64,000 bases of DNA, taken from the NCBI GenBank assembly GCA_030248215.1, contig JASANG010000135.1, forward strand, positions 225,862 through 289,861. Direction: 5' to 3'. Positions 19,061-29,941 of this stretch are shown here, piece after piece. Below the pieces are notes generated by a model. The model worked only from the letters and a program-made list of their open reading frames with translations, was not told the DNA's origin and searched no databases. Numbering within the stretch: the first letter of the stretch is position 1; each line of letters begins with the position of its first letter. A program made the position numbers and the translations under genes. The stretch comes from Enoplolaimus lenunculus (lineage: Eukaryota > Nematoda > Enoplea > Enoplida > Thoracostomopsidae).

Positions 19061-19700
19061 TATATTCTGGACAAAGCACCCTTCTATTTGGATCCAACAC
19101 CCTTTTATTTGGACCCAATACCCTTCTATTTGGACCGAGCACCCTTTGATTTAGACCCAACACCCTTCTATTTGGACCCAATAACCTTCTATTAAGATCC
19201 AATACCCTTCTATTTAGGCCCAATACCCTTCTATTTGGACCGAGCACCCTTTTATTTAGACCCAACACCCTTCTATTTGGACCCAATAACCTTCTATTAA
19301 GATCCAATACCCTTCTATTTAGACCCAATACCCTTCTATTTGGACCGAACACCCTTTTATTTAGACCCAACACCCTTCTATTTGGACCCAATAACCTTCT
19401 ATTAAGATCCAATACCCTTCTATTTAGGCCCAATACCCTTCTATTTGGACCGAGCACCCTTTTATTTAGACCCAACACCCTTCTATTTGGACCCAATAAC
19501 CTTCTATTAAGATCCAATACCCTTCTATTTAGACCCAATACCCTTCTATTTGGACCGAACTTCCGTCTATTTGGACCCAACTTCCTTCTATTTGGACCCA
19601 ACTTCCTTCTATTTGGACCCAACTTCCTTCTATTTGGACCCAATCCCTACCATTTGGGCGCAACTCCTTTGATTTGGAACCACACCCTTTTATTTAGACC
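19061..19700. repeat. 21-bp satellite in 105-bp higher-order units
   Basis: The monomer is about 21 bp, of the form CCCTTCTATTTGGACCCAA. Five variant monomers form a 105-bp unit whose diagnostic GACCGAGC/GACCGAAC monomer recurs at 19133, 19238, 19343, 19448 and 19553. Simple monomers flank the core. Because 21 is a multiple of three, the minus strand is open for 196 codons as a heptad of the form LGPNRRV. The array starts about 15 bp from the probable ZF1 exon at 18948-19046. Confidence 0.9.
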
Positions 19701-19744
19701 AATAGCCGTCTTTCTATATCCTTATTTTACGCAGAACTGAGTTG

Positions 19745-20007
19745 TTCCAACACAGTTTTAGTGATTCAACAGCTCGTTAGTCCTTTTTCTGAATTCAATA
19801 ATATTTATGCGGACTGTCTGAGCGTCTTACATATTTGAGCAATCTAGGCCATTTTTCTACTTTGGTATCTTTTATGGGTTTTAATTAGGACCTGGACTCT
19901 ATCCACTAAACAAGCTCTAATTAGTGATACAAACTCGTATTGATTGGGACTCAAAATAGGGAATCCTCTTATATATTAACTTGTATTATTCGGGTCACTA
20001 GTGCTAC
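19745..20007. mobile_element. Degraded MITE, 'TGTAGTGACCCGAATAAGAGG' family (inverted)
   Basis: Ends with TTATTCGGGTCACTAGTGCTACAG and contains ATTGATTGGGACTCAAAAT-like text, matching in reverse the copies at 34336-34756 and 56259-56702. Confidence 0.5.
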
Positions 20008-20011
20008 AGTA

Positions 20012-20267
20012 TACTCTGTAAATTTCAGTGAATTGATTTTAACTCAGAATGAGTTGAATCACTCAGTCTGAGTTAGGATTATCAGAACTCAGAATGTTGA
20101 GTTGATTCAATTCATACTGACATAATTCATCAACTCACCCAGAGTCAACTCAACTCGGAGTGAGAATCAACTCAACTCAGAGTGAGTTAATGTTTACTGA
20201 TGTTAATTCAGAAGTAACCAACTCGCGTGCTGAATTGATTTATCAACTCATTGGAATTTACAGTGTA
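20012..20267. mobile_element. MITE, 'GAGTTGATTCAACTC' family (F1)
   Basis: ATACTCTGTAAATTTCAGTG at the left and CATTGGAATTTACAGTGTAT at the right. The interior is a chain of ACTCAGAATGAGTTGA words. Confidence 0.75.
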
Positions 20268-20474
20268 TCTGGAAACGGTATCAATTTCGATTTTACTCTT
20301 GGCGATTTCATATTTGACTGTGCCTTACGAAAGTAAAAGCGTTTAATGCATGTTTCGCTGTCATCAACAGTACTCGAAAGTACGAGACTTATCATCAACT
20401 GATTATAGGCGCTGTACGCATTTGAGAATATTAATTACCTTTTTTCTTACAATTTCTACGTTCATAACAATTTT

Positions 20475-20657
20475 GGCCCATGTTACTTTAAGGGGCGTCC
20501 ACGTTTCTGATAGGTCCATAAAAGAGTAGTTTTAGATTCTAGATTACATTTTTTGCTTAGGCGTAGGCTTAGCCTTAGCACACATTTCTGCAACGCTTAA
20601 GCTTAGGCTTAGGAATACGCTTAATCTACTGTTACGCCCCTTAAAGTAACATTGACC
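20475..20657 (+). mobile_element. TTAGGC-carrying MITE, subfamily B (B3)
   Basis: A perfect 8-bp duplication ACAATTTT lies at 20467-20474 and 20658-20665. Ends GGCCCATGTTACTTTAAGG and CTTAAAGTAACATTGACC. Confidence 0.85.
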
Positions 20658-20665
20658 ACAATTTT

Positions 20666-22883
20666 GACATCCGCAATTGCAACAGTTTGTCAGTTTTTAA
20701 AAACTTATCGCTGAACTGGTGATAAATGCTATATGCATTTGTGAGTATAGACGCAGGTTATATGTTTACGTTTGTATTCAATTTTTATAAGCATTTGATT
20801 TTAGCTTAGGTTCAAACGTGGTTCAGTTTTAGGCTTATTTATCCTTTGTTGCATACTCAACCAATTGCTTTTCCTTTACTATTTTTCTTAGACGTTTTCA
20901 CATATACATCTTGAGACTGGGATCCCCGTGTTAGCTACTTTAATTCAAAAACGGTAACTGAACACTTACCTTAAAAAGACATTAAGTCTCGGAATTTCAT
21001 TGATATTAAGTAAAATTGTAATATTATTTGTAAGAAATATCGCTAAAATATTAATTAAGTTGGTACACCACCGTTTAAAGCTCGGGTTGCCTTTTAAGCC
21101 AAATTTTAAGATTTTTGAATATATGTATGGTTTGAACTAATCATTAATAAATTTGAAAACAATGAAACAATTTTTTGCTGTACCTTAATATATTTTTAGC
21201 CTGTAAAAACGCAAAATGCCACAATTTTTTGTGATCACATTCTGTAGGATTTGTTTGCCTTAATCAGGCACCGGTTCGTCGATCCTACGCCGCAAAGACC
21301 CCTTTTTGCAAGCACAAATACAATGGATCGTTGTCGTGAATGATAAAGCGGTTCCAAGAAATAGGCCATATTTTCGTTTCAATCTCGTTGAGCGGCCTAT
21401 ATTGGTTTCAAGCGTCCGTTCGTGTAGGCCCCTGCCGAACACGTTTTAGGGGAGTCAAGAAACTCAGGAAGGTCCTGTGGGGATTTTGCATTGCCTTAGA
21501 ATTTTTTCAGAGGTCCACAGAACTTTTTGTTTAAGGAACAAAACCTTTTTGGCCAGCGCAATCTAGGACCTGAAGGCCTATAACCAGGGTTGGAACCGGC
21601 CCGGTTTTTTGGGCCGGGCTCGGGCCCGCAAATTCCATATTTGTTGAGCACAAAACAAAACATCAAACAAACGAAATTGTGGTTGCAAATCAAGTACTTG
21701 CCATACGATCTGTACGAGACCTTAGACGTAAAGCGATAAAAATTGACAATTACACTTTCGAATGGTTTGATTTTACCAACAAACTGTGAGTTGTCGGCAC
21801 TAGCGAATCCAGAGGAGGGGACGGGGGGCGTGTGCCCCCTTTCAGAAATTTTTTGTGATAAAATGGTAAGGTCCTGAACTTAAAATTTTCCCCATCCGAA
21901 ATTTTTTTCTGATTAAATGATAAGATCGTTACCTTACAATTTTTCCAACTCACAAATTTTTTTGGTAATAAAATGATTAGGTTTTACCTTACAATTTTTG
22001 CGTTTCATAACATTTGCCACCCCACCCCCGTCGGTCAGAAATTCCTGGATCCGCCGCTTGTTGTCACAATGGGGTCACCGGTTAATTATACATTACGGCC
22101 GGTTCTTGACGGAAACTGAAAATAACGGGAAATCAGTCTCGGAACCAATTGCAGAAGTATGGCCAACCCATATATCGCACCAAAAGCAAAGAGAATAAAA
22201 CTTGATTTGAAAAGTGTCCTCATATTAACGATGTGTATACAACTATAGGCTCTGGCATAGGGAATTGCTGCGATTTATTTCGGCTGTCGGCCCGGCCACG
22301 GCCCTCTTAGGGCCGTGGACCAAAATTTGGATCCGGGCCAGCCGGGCCTAGGCCTGAGGCAATTCCAACTCCGCCTATAACAGCACGGAATGCATTACTT
22401 GGTAAATGCTTATGCAAAGGTCGCCCGAACATTTTAACAAAGTATTATCAGTGCCGTTCAACGCAACACAACCAAACCAATGCAAAAATGCTAAAACGCA
22501 GAGCTGATAAAAGCCAAACTTCATAGTTTTCTATGCGAACGAGCCCAATTTTATTTAAACAATTTTGCGTGCTAAATAAATATTTTCAACGCGGAAAGCG
22601 GATAGCTACGGTGTGTTTGGCTTATGTTAGCGATTATAATAAACGGAGTTCGGCTTATCTGTGTGTATAGTGTGATAAAGTGCATAAAACAGACGTGTTT
22701 TGTGGTATAACGGTTGTAATGTTGTACTTTGGCGATTATTTTGTATTCAATTACGTAGCCAAAAAAGGGATTGGCGTAAGATACGAGGACAGAAACAGTA
22801 ACTTAAACTTTTAGAAAGCTGTATTGTGACGTAATTAGGGTACGTCCTTAAGCAAATTTTGAGAACAAGCAAGCTACATGTGA
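20666..22883. other. Intergenic, no gene seen; degraded repeats
   Basis: GC-rich patches at about 21585-21640 (AACCGGCCCGG) and 22262-22372 (GGCCCGGCCACGG) look like ends of one or two decayed inverted-repeat elements. Between them, 21800-22065 repeats the words TTACCTTACAATTTT and GATAAAATGGTAAGG seen again near 26.7 kb. Short open frames here show no domain. Confidence 0.4.
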
Positions 22884-23200
22884 CTAATCAAGAGTGGATA
22901 ATCGCTATTTAACAAGAGTATGCAACTGGACACATTCTGTGTAGAAAAGAATGTACTCGGCACGCGTTGCGTTTTTCCCCTACCCCTCTTGTTTAGAGGG
23001 GAGTACAACCGGTGCGAACCATGACACTTTATGCATGTGGCATCAAATATGCTCCCGTTATAGTACTATTTAGGGATATTCGTGTGTTAGAGACCACCTT
23101 TAAACAGGGGGTCGGGCAAAAACGCAACGCCCGATGGTACATTTTGTACCATGCGGGACCCCAGGAGTGACACACTCTTGTCATTATCCAATCTTGATTT
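22884..23200. mobile_element. Inverted-repeat element, 'AATCAAGANTGGATAAT' ends
   Basis: Left AATCAAGAGTGGATAATCG; right end is the complement of AAATCAAGATTGGATAATGA. The interior has two CAACGC(G)TTGCG blocks in inverse arrangement. A fragment of the same family lies near 6.86-6.95 kb. Confidence 0.6.
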
Positions 23201-23311
23201 AATTAAACAAGTTTATGCAATAAGGATACCTATTAAATGCACAATAATTATTTCAATAGAGCATAAGATAGATATAAAATTTACATTGGAAAAATGTTAG
23301 TTAGCGGTTCG

Positions 23312-23461
23312 AGCCAATGTTACTTTAAGGGGCGTAACAGTAGATTAAGCGTATTCCTAAGCCTGAGCCTAAGCGTTGCAAAAATGTGTTCCTAAGCCTA
23401 AGCCTAAGGAAAAAATGTAGACACAAATGAAACCTGGGCTCCCCTAAAAGTAACATGAGCC
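23312..23461 (-). mobile_element. TTAGGC-carrying MITE, subfamily B (B4)
   Basis: Flanks GCGGTTCG (23304-23311) and GAGGTTCG (23462-23469) match 7/8. CTAAGC arrays. Confidence 0.8.
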
Positions 23462-23469
23462 GAGGTTCG

Positions 23470-24017
23470 TAACAGTTTACTATAAGCATATTTGTAAGCC
23501 TATTCATGAGCCTAAAGCCTAAGACCGCGGAAAACCGGTATGTTTACCACTCAGAGTAACATAACATCGACCTGTGATTGCATAATTTCAAATATTGTTT
23601 ATTAAATATATACTCTCCAACTAGCAATTTTTTGTCAGAAACCGTTTGGTGTAAAATTTTTTGCATATTTCAGCTTCTCATGATCGGAAATCAAATATTA
23701 CCAAATCAGCGACACTGTCAGGGGCGGCCATACTTTGGACAAAAGGGGCGGTCAAAGCTTTAAAGTTTATTGTATTTCCGCTCCGCGCAAACCATGGTAT
23801 CTTGTTGACACTTGCCATATATAGGCGGCATGAAACAATTAATGATACTACTGAAATGGTCTCATGGCTGTAATTATGATTTTTAACTAATGAAAGCGAT
23901 CAGAAATTAATACACCGATCACAATAATTTTGCCAACGGCGCCATAAAATCTGTTAGAGACCAGGACTATCACGAGCTCGTTTTAACCTCGCGATAGCCA
24001 GGGTCTATGAGAAATTT
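23470..24017. other. Intergenic, no gene seen
   Basis: Contains a partial TTAGGC-type remnant at about 23470-23525 and no recognisable coding sequence. Confidence 0.4.
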
Positions 24018-24208
24018 GGCCCATGTTACTTTAAGGGGCGTCCAGGTTTCTGGTGCGTCCATAAAAGGGTAGGTTTAGGTTCTAGATTACAGTTTTTTGC
24101 TTAGGTTTAGGCTTAGGCTTAGGAACTTATTTTTGCAACGCTTAGACTTAGGCTTAGGCTTAGGAATATGCTTAATCTACTGTTACGCCCCTTAAAGTAA
24201 CATTGGCC
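24018..24208 (+). mobile_element. TTAGGC-carrying MITE, subfamily B (B5)
   Basis: A perfect 8-bp duplication AGAAATTT lies at 24010-24017 and 24209-24216. The internal array includes several exact TTAGGC units. Confidence 0.88.
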
Positions 24209-24444
24209 AGAAATTTTGTGGCACCGTTGACACGATTATATATTGTGAACAACGTATAACTGAAGTATATTCACTGTTTTCACAGTAACTTTAAGTTACA
24301 AGTATTCTAGTTGATCGCATATAAGTAGCAGAAATGGAACTTGGGTCAAACATTTGATTCATTCGAAACCAGTCAAAATTCTTAAAAGTTTCGCCCACGA
24401 TCCAAGATTCGCTAACGAATTTTGGCCCATGTAAAGCCAATTTT

Positions 24445-24876
24445 GGCCCATGTAAAGATCAGGGGCGGAACGTATTTCTGTGAGACTAGAAAAGAGTAAG
24501 CTTAAACTTTAGTCTAATTTTTTAGCTTGGCTAGGCTTAGGCTAAGGAATATAGCTCATTCTTACGCTTAGGCTTAGGCTTAAGCTTAGAAATATGCTCA
24601 TTCTTACGCTTAGGCTTAGGCTAAGGCATATGCTCACTCTCTCGCTTAGGCTTTTGGCTTAAGCTTAGAAATATGCTCATTCTTACGCTTAGGCTTAGGC
24701 TAAGGCATATGCTCACTCTCTCGCTTAGGCTTTTGGCTTAAGCTTAGAAATATGCTCATTCTTACGCTTAGGCTTAGGTTTAGGCTAAGGCATATGCTCA
24801 TTCTTACGCTTAGGTTTAGGCTTTGGCTTAGGTATATGCTTATAATACTGTTCCGCCCCTGTTATTTACATTGGTC
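24445..24876 (+). mobile_element. Expanded TTAGGC-carrying MITE, subfamily A (A10)
   Basis: At 432 bp this is the longest copy. The spacer-plus-hexamer module (ATATGCTCATTCTTACGC then TTAGGC units) is repeated several times. A 21-bp piece with the left end, AATTTTGGCCCATGTAAAG, is itself duplicated just outside (24421-24440). Confidence 0.82.
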
Positions 24877-25664
24877 TCAATTTCTAACTCTGGTGCGCAA
24901 ATTACTCAACGTTTCTTCAAAAAACCGTTCTATGCGCAGTTGATTACGGATCTGGATTTTAGAAAATAATGTTATTGTGTATTCAGTTTAGGTATATATA
25001 CACCATTGATCAAATTTCAACAAATTATACTTTAGTATTGTGTTCGTGTCCTTGACTCTTAAAAATAATTCAGATATTTATTAATGTACATCTTTCCAAC
25101 GCTCACAAAGCTGCTTGCAAATTATAATACCGCATGCATGATGCAACTGTTTGTTATTATGCAGTCAATGTGCAAAACGCAACTTATTTCTGTGTCGTTA
25201 ATGTTCCCGTAAGGCATTTTTGCGCAAACTGCATTCAACCACAACGTAAAAACATTAACTATATATAAATATATATAAGATATATAATAGATATATAATA
25301 TATAACATGTATAATATTTAAATATATATATGTATGTATGTATGTATGTATATACATATTATATATGTATGTATGTAGATACATAACAATGTTAACGGTT
25401 GCAAGACCCAAATCGCATGCAGTGTTAATTTGTGTTTTATTACATTCTAATAATGCAAGAAGAAGCAATTTCGTAGTTGTTGCTTGGTTGGTTAGAAATT
25501 GCAAATATTGTCAATTTTGGACTGAACTGCAGTAAAAGCAGTGAATATAATGTGTATTATGCTTAAGTTAACTTGATTTGATTTTCAGGCATCGTGTCAA
25601 CGCGGTTTTTGAGCACGTCGGTTAATTTGGTAGGAAGAAATTGTTTTTGAAACCGTATGATATT
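24877..25664. other. Intergenic with TA/TATG-rich tract
   Basis: An AT microsatellite-like region at about 25258-25385 (ATATAAGATATA, TATG repeats). No gene seen. Confidence 0.5.
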
Positions 25665-25812
25665 GGCCCATGTAGAGATCAGGGGCGGAACGGTTTTCTG
25701 TGGAACTGCAATAGAGTAAACTTAAGATTTAGACTAATTTTTTTGGTTGGCGTAGGCTTAGGCTTCGACTTAGGAATATGCTCATTCTTACTCTTAGGCT
25801 TAGGCTTACTGC
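25665..25812 (+). mobile_element. TTAGGC-carrying MITE, subfamily A, right-truncated (A11)
   Basis: GGCCCATGTAGAGATCAGG left end and one hexamer array, but the right terminal repeat is missing. Confidence 0.7.
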
Positions 25813-26472
25813 GTACACGATGTAAGTAAAGTAAACGATGCATAATTCTAGGTCAATTTTATTTACAATAACCAATTTTTTGGTTGTGGTTAAAATTTTC
25901 CAGGTGATGTTGGTATTAGAATTTGTTTCAAAAGACGTCCACATTAATGTAACTCGAGAACAAATGATAAGATAAGATGTTTATTTTTTACGTTTATCTT
26001 TTAAAATAACTGATATTTTGCGTTTATCAACGGTTTGTAAGCGTTTGCCTGGTTGCAGTCATTTGAACGAGGATTTAGCAAACATTACATAGGCGCTTTT
26101 AGTAGTTTTTAGTTTAATCTCCTATTTCCTGGTAGCTTAGTAAATTTTTGTTTGCAGCGTTCCCATCACTCAAAATAATATTTCTGCTATTTAAGAAAAA
26201 ATTTCTAACATTTGAGAAATATGATTAGCAAGGCGCACTTGAAAAGTATTTCTGTTATAACAGAAATTTTTTCAGAAAACGTTTTGAAATGAAGTCTGAA
26301 AATAAACGTTTTCCAGTTATTTTTAGAAAAATTGTCTTAAATATCAGCAAAACTTTTCAGATTTGGCACAGAAAACACTATTTTGAATAAATTCTGAAAT
26401 ACTTTTTTGTGTGTACCATCTAAAATGTTCCGTTAAAGTCATACCCACGGGAGTTCAGACACTGGCTATACC
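25813..26472. other. Intergenic, no gene seen
   Basis: AT-rich sequence. The stretch at about 26150-26405 repeats CAGAAA/TTTCTGAAA words and may be a decayed palindromic repeat. Confidence 0.35.
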
Positions 26473-26648
26473 GGCCCATATAAAGATCAGGGGCGGAACG
26501 TTTTTCTGAGGGACTGCAATAGAGTATGTTTAATCTTTAGACTATTTTTTGCTTGGCTTAGGCTTAGGATTTGCCTTAGGCTTAGGCTTAGGCTTAAGCT
26601 TAGGAATATGGTTATAATACCGTTCCACCCATGTTCTTTACATTGGCC
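26473..26648 (+). mobile_element. TTAGGC-carrying MITE, subfamily A (A12)
   Basis: GGCCCATATAAAGATCAGG and TTCTTTACATTGGCC ends. Flanks GCTATACC and GCTACATC match 6/8. Confidence 0.8.
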
Positions 26649-26689
26649 GCTACATCTTGCGGATCCAGATTATTACGGACCAACCTTAC

Positions 26690-26840
26690 CATTTTATCAC
26701 AAAACATTTCTAAGGTGAAAACTTACCACTTTAATCACAAAACATTTCTAAGGCGATAACCTTACCATTTTGTCACAAAAATGGGAAAAATGGCAAGGCA
26801 GGGACCTTACCATTTTCTCACAAAAAATTTCCGACAGGTG
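26690..26840. repeat. Short tandem repeat of about 50 bp
   Basis: CTTACCATTTTATCACAAAA recurs three to four times with variation. The same words occur inverted at 21.85-22.0 kb. Confidence 0.6.
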
Positions 26841-27056
26841 GTGCGTACGGTCGCCGCCACCGGAATCCTCCTAGTGCACTTATGTATTCTTGTTAACAAT
26901 TACTATGTTACACCTAACATTTTTACAAGAAACTCCTGCATCCAGCGCATTAGTATATTAGAAAGTAAATTTTAAAGTAAAAAATTTGAAGCATTTAAAA
27001 TATCTGTCTTTTAGATTATTGGGCAACAACGCTTTTTTTAGTTTCGTTAGCGTTAC

Positions 27057-27213
27057 GAAATTCGCTGGCACTGGCGAAGCATACGGGGCTTTTCCAGACG
27101 ATGTAACGTCAATAGAACTGAAAACCGAAGTCTTACGACTAAAATTGCGTTTGGCTTTTCGCTCGCTTCGATCACGATCGTTTTCACTATTAATATATAT
27201 CGCTTGGTTATAT
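27057..27213 (-). CDS. Candidate exon, possibly 5' part of ZF1
   Basis: A 157-nt minus-strand exon begins after CTAACAG (phase 2) and ends at TTC|GTAACG (phase 0). It encodes a polar, disordered-looking stretch including SENDRDRSERKAKRNFSRKT. It accepts the phase left by the candidate exon at 28472-28137 and donates the phase needed at 19046. The opposite strand is also open, there is no homology, and the donor is weak. Confidence 0.3.
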
Positions 27214-27478
27214 CTGTTAGTAGTAATTTCTAACTAAGTTATAGTGTGTTCGTTTAGGTTTCTGAGAATTTTTACGTAATTTTAATATGATGGTTATTAA
27301 ACGTATTTTAAACTTTTACTGTATTAACATATTTTTTCGATGTTTTCAAATAAAATGCTTTTATTTTCAACCATACAACTAGCAAATCTTTAACTTAGAC
27401 AGCGTCAATAATGATGATAAAGTTTTAGGGCAGCCTAAAAATTTATTATTGAGGCGCTTACAGTTTGGAATTAACAAG

Positions 27479-27693
27479 GGCCAGTGTTACTTTTAGGGCC
27501 GTAACAGTAGATTAAACGTATTCCTAAGCCTATGCCGACGTCTAAGCGTTTCAAAAGCGTATTCCTAAGTCTAAGCATCTAAGCGTTGCAAAAAGGTGTT
27601 CCTAAGCCTAAGCAAAAAATGTAGTCTAGAATGTAAGCCTACTCTTGTACAGACCCACCAGAAACCGGGATGGCGTTAAAAGTAACATGAGCC
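27479..27693 (-). mobile_element. TTAGGC-carrying MITE, subfamily B (B6)
   Basis: Flanks TTAACAAG (27471-27478) and CTAACAAG (27694-27701) match 7/8. CTAAGC arrays. Confidence 0.8.
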
Positions 27694-27817
27694 CTAACAA
27701 GTAAAAAACAATAGACGGCTTGTGTACACATCAACACTCCAACGTTAACGCTTAAGCTTAGAATTAGGCCCAGGTTTAGGCTTAGAAAAAAGCGTTCGTT
27801 CAGGTATTAGCCTGTAC

Positions 27818-28052
27818 TCACTGTAAGTTCCAGTAAGTCTATTTTATTACTTAGTCTGAATTAGGACTATCAGAAGTCTCAAAATTGTGAGTTGATTCAT
27901 CTCATTCAAGGTTAACTGATTAACTCGCCTTGAATCAAATCAACAGAGAGCGAAAATAAACCCAGCTCAGAATGAGTTAATTCTTACTAGCTCAAAAATT
28001 GCTAACTCGCTAGCTGAGAGTTGACTACTCAACTCATTGCAATTAACACTGC
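27818..28052. mobile_element. MITE, 'GAGTTGATTCAACTC' family (F2)
   Basis: CTCACTGTAAGTTCCAGTAA at the left and CTCATTGCAATTAACACTGC at the right, with the family core between. Confidence 0.7.
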
Positions 28053-28136
28053 TTCTTCTTAACGTTAAACCTAATCCTAAGACATAAACCTTAAATATAA
28101 AGGAGAAAGTGTACAAGAAGAAAGAATACATTTTAC

Positions 28137-28472
28137 CTGGAGTATGTGCCGTGTAGTGAACGTCTATCTGTTCCGACCGTCAGATAATTGTGCACACAGT
28201 AAATTCCGATGAGTTGATTAATCAAGTCAGACGAAGAACTTGTCATTTCTGACTTTTTCTGAGTTAATAACAGTAAAAATCAACTCACTCTGAGCTGATT
28301 TAACTCTGGAATAGTTGATTAATCAACACAGAATGAGTTCAATCAATTCAGAATTCTGAGTTCTGAAAGACACAATCCAGAACGCTGACCTCTGAGTGGA
28401 TTGAACTAATTGAGAGTTAAAACAATTTTTACTAAAATTTACAGTGCAGTGCCTTAAGAACAACTACACACT
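28137..28472 (-). CDS. Candidate exon interrupted by a MITE
   Basis: Minus-strand signals: acceptor TTTGTTTCAG before 28472 and donor AG|GTAAAA after 28137. With the F3 element (28195-28446) and one 5-bp TGCAC flank removed, about 82 nt remain open, including KALHNYLTVGTDRRSLHGTY. Phase runs from 1 to 2, matching the candidate exon at 27213. It has only splice and phase support; it could be chance or a dead exon. Confidence 0.25.
28195..28446. mobile_element. MITE, 'GAGTTGATTCAACTC' family (F3)
   Basis: Ends CACAGTAAATTCCGATGAG and AATTTACAGTG, near-complementary. The interior is made of GAGTTGATT/AATCAACTC words. Confidence 0.8.
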
Positions 28473-28530
28473 CTGAAACAAACTGAATCTTATTTTTGTA
28501 CTAAAAGCAACGAAATTTTAAAGCCCAAAC

Positions 28531-28905
28531 CAGGGTACAGCCAAACGTCTGTCTTCTGCTCCGGCTTCGACTGAAATCAACCTCGAGCTCCGGCTCTTGC
28601 TCTGGACATCTGTTAGAATTGTTGCCGGCAATTCTGTCAATTTCGGTAGTGAAAATTTACGCGTTTTTGTAAAACTTGTGCTATTTTTGCTATTTTTCAG
28701 TAAGTTTGTTTGAAATGATTTTTAATTTCCGTTGTAGAAGGTTAAAACCCAAATTTTTGGCAACATTTAATAGATTAAAAATGAATAGCTAACGTTTACT
28801 TAAAAGCTGATTTTTTCACCAGCGGTTGTGGTTCCAGCAATATTTCTTAAGCCCCGGCTCTAGGTACTTTACTTCTCTGGTTCCACTCTGACCCAAATGG
28901 CAAGT
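28531..28905. mobile_element. MITE remnant with CAGGGTRCA end
   Basis: Left end CAGGGTACAGCC and CTCCGGCTTCGAC words as in 630-997 (inverse sense). The right end near 28905 is poorly defined. Confidence 0.35.
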
Positions 28906-29335
28906 GATCTTTGGCACTTGTTTGTCTTAAATTTCAGAATTTAATAATATTATAATTTTTCATTTTTTCTTTAGTTTTGCTATTAAAATTTGAAAATTTT
29001 CCCATTTACAGGATGGCGTAAAACAGCTTTCAACAGCAAATATTTTTACTGCCCCTCACAAATTTATGGATGAGACAAATTGGACAAAAAAGAAATATCG
29101 CAAAAAAGTTTTGTGGAATTTTTTCAAATTTTGAAAATACCAAAATTCTGTAACCCTGTAATTATATTGAAACGATTCCGTTGTGTAAAAGTTGTTTCTT
29201 TCTTCAGAAAAAATTTTTTAGCAAAAATATATATGAGTTTGCATATGCAAAATAATATGTTTTGTTTCGAACAGTTCGAAGCTTAATACATTTTGCTAGG
29301 AAAACGACACAGCCAAGACTGCATTCAACTCTTTG
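28906..29335. other. Intergenic, no gene seen
   Basis: AT-rich. A 68-codon open frame at 29080-29286 has no domain. Confidence 0.4.
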
Positions 29336-29521
29336 GGCCCATGTAAAGATCAGGGGCAGAACGAACGTTTTTGGTGAGACCACAATAAAGTAAGCTTTAG
29401 CTTTAGTTTAATTTTTTTGTTTGGTTTAGGCATAGGCTTAGGAATATGCTCATTGTTACGCTTAGGCTTAGGCTTAGGAATATGCTTATAATACTGTTCC
29501 GCCCTGTTCGTTACATTGGCT
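29336..29521 (+). mobile_element. TTAGGC-carrying MITE, subfamily A (A13)
   Basis: GGCCCATGTAAAGATCAGG and GTTACATTGGC ends, with two internal hexamer arrays. Confidence 0.8.
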
Positions 29522-29711
29522 CAAGTTTTTAACATTTATGCTGATTTTCTCTTACGCGTGGAGCAGTCGCTGATTGGTTCTATATATGCGGTAGCATTTG
29601 AACCAATCAGTATTGAGTTCTGCAATATTTGACACATTTACAGGATTTGATTATCATTTTCAGTGGACAAAATTCAACTCCGAACGTTTTGTCATTTGCT
29701 TGTTGTAAATT

Positions 29712-29941
29712 TGGTCGCAAAGCAGCTTTGAAGTTCTTGCAGCTGCAATTGATTCACTTGAATTTATGCTAGTAAATTTAATTCGCACTTGTGAACGCAG
29801 TTGCAAGTTGTTTGAATCTCTTGCACCTGCAGCAGTTTGATTGGTCAATCGGAATGTTTCTTTGAAAATTCTCAAGTATTTCGTGCAAATTGCAGCTGCG
29901 AGTTTTCTCTGCAAAAACTTGCACACGTGAATGGGGCTTAA
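29712..29941. mobile_element. MITE, 'CACGTGCAAG' family (G2)
   Basis: CTTGCAGCTGCAATTGATTC at one side and CTGCAAAAACTTGCACACG at the other. It shares its core with the copies at 3955 and 33399. Confidence 0.7.

Noticed and set aside
19053-19643. 196-codon minus-strand heptad frame as a real gene
   Set aside because: It is explained by a 21-bp satellite with no stop in one frame. There is no signal, domain or splice support, so I list it as a repeat.
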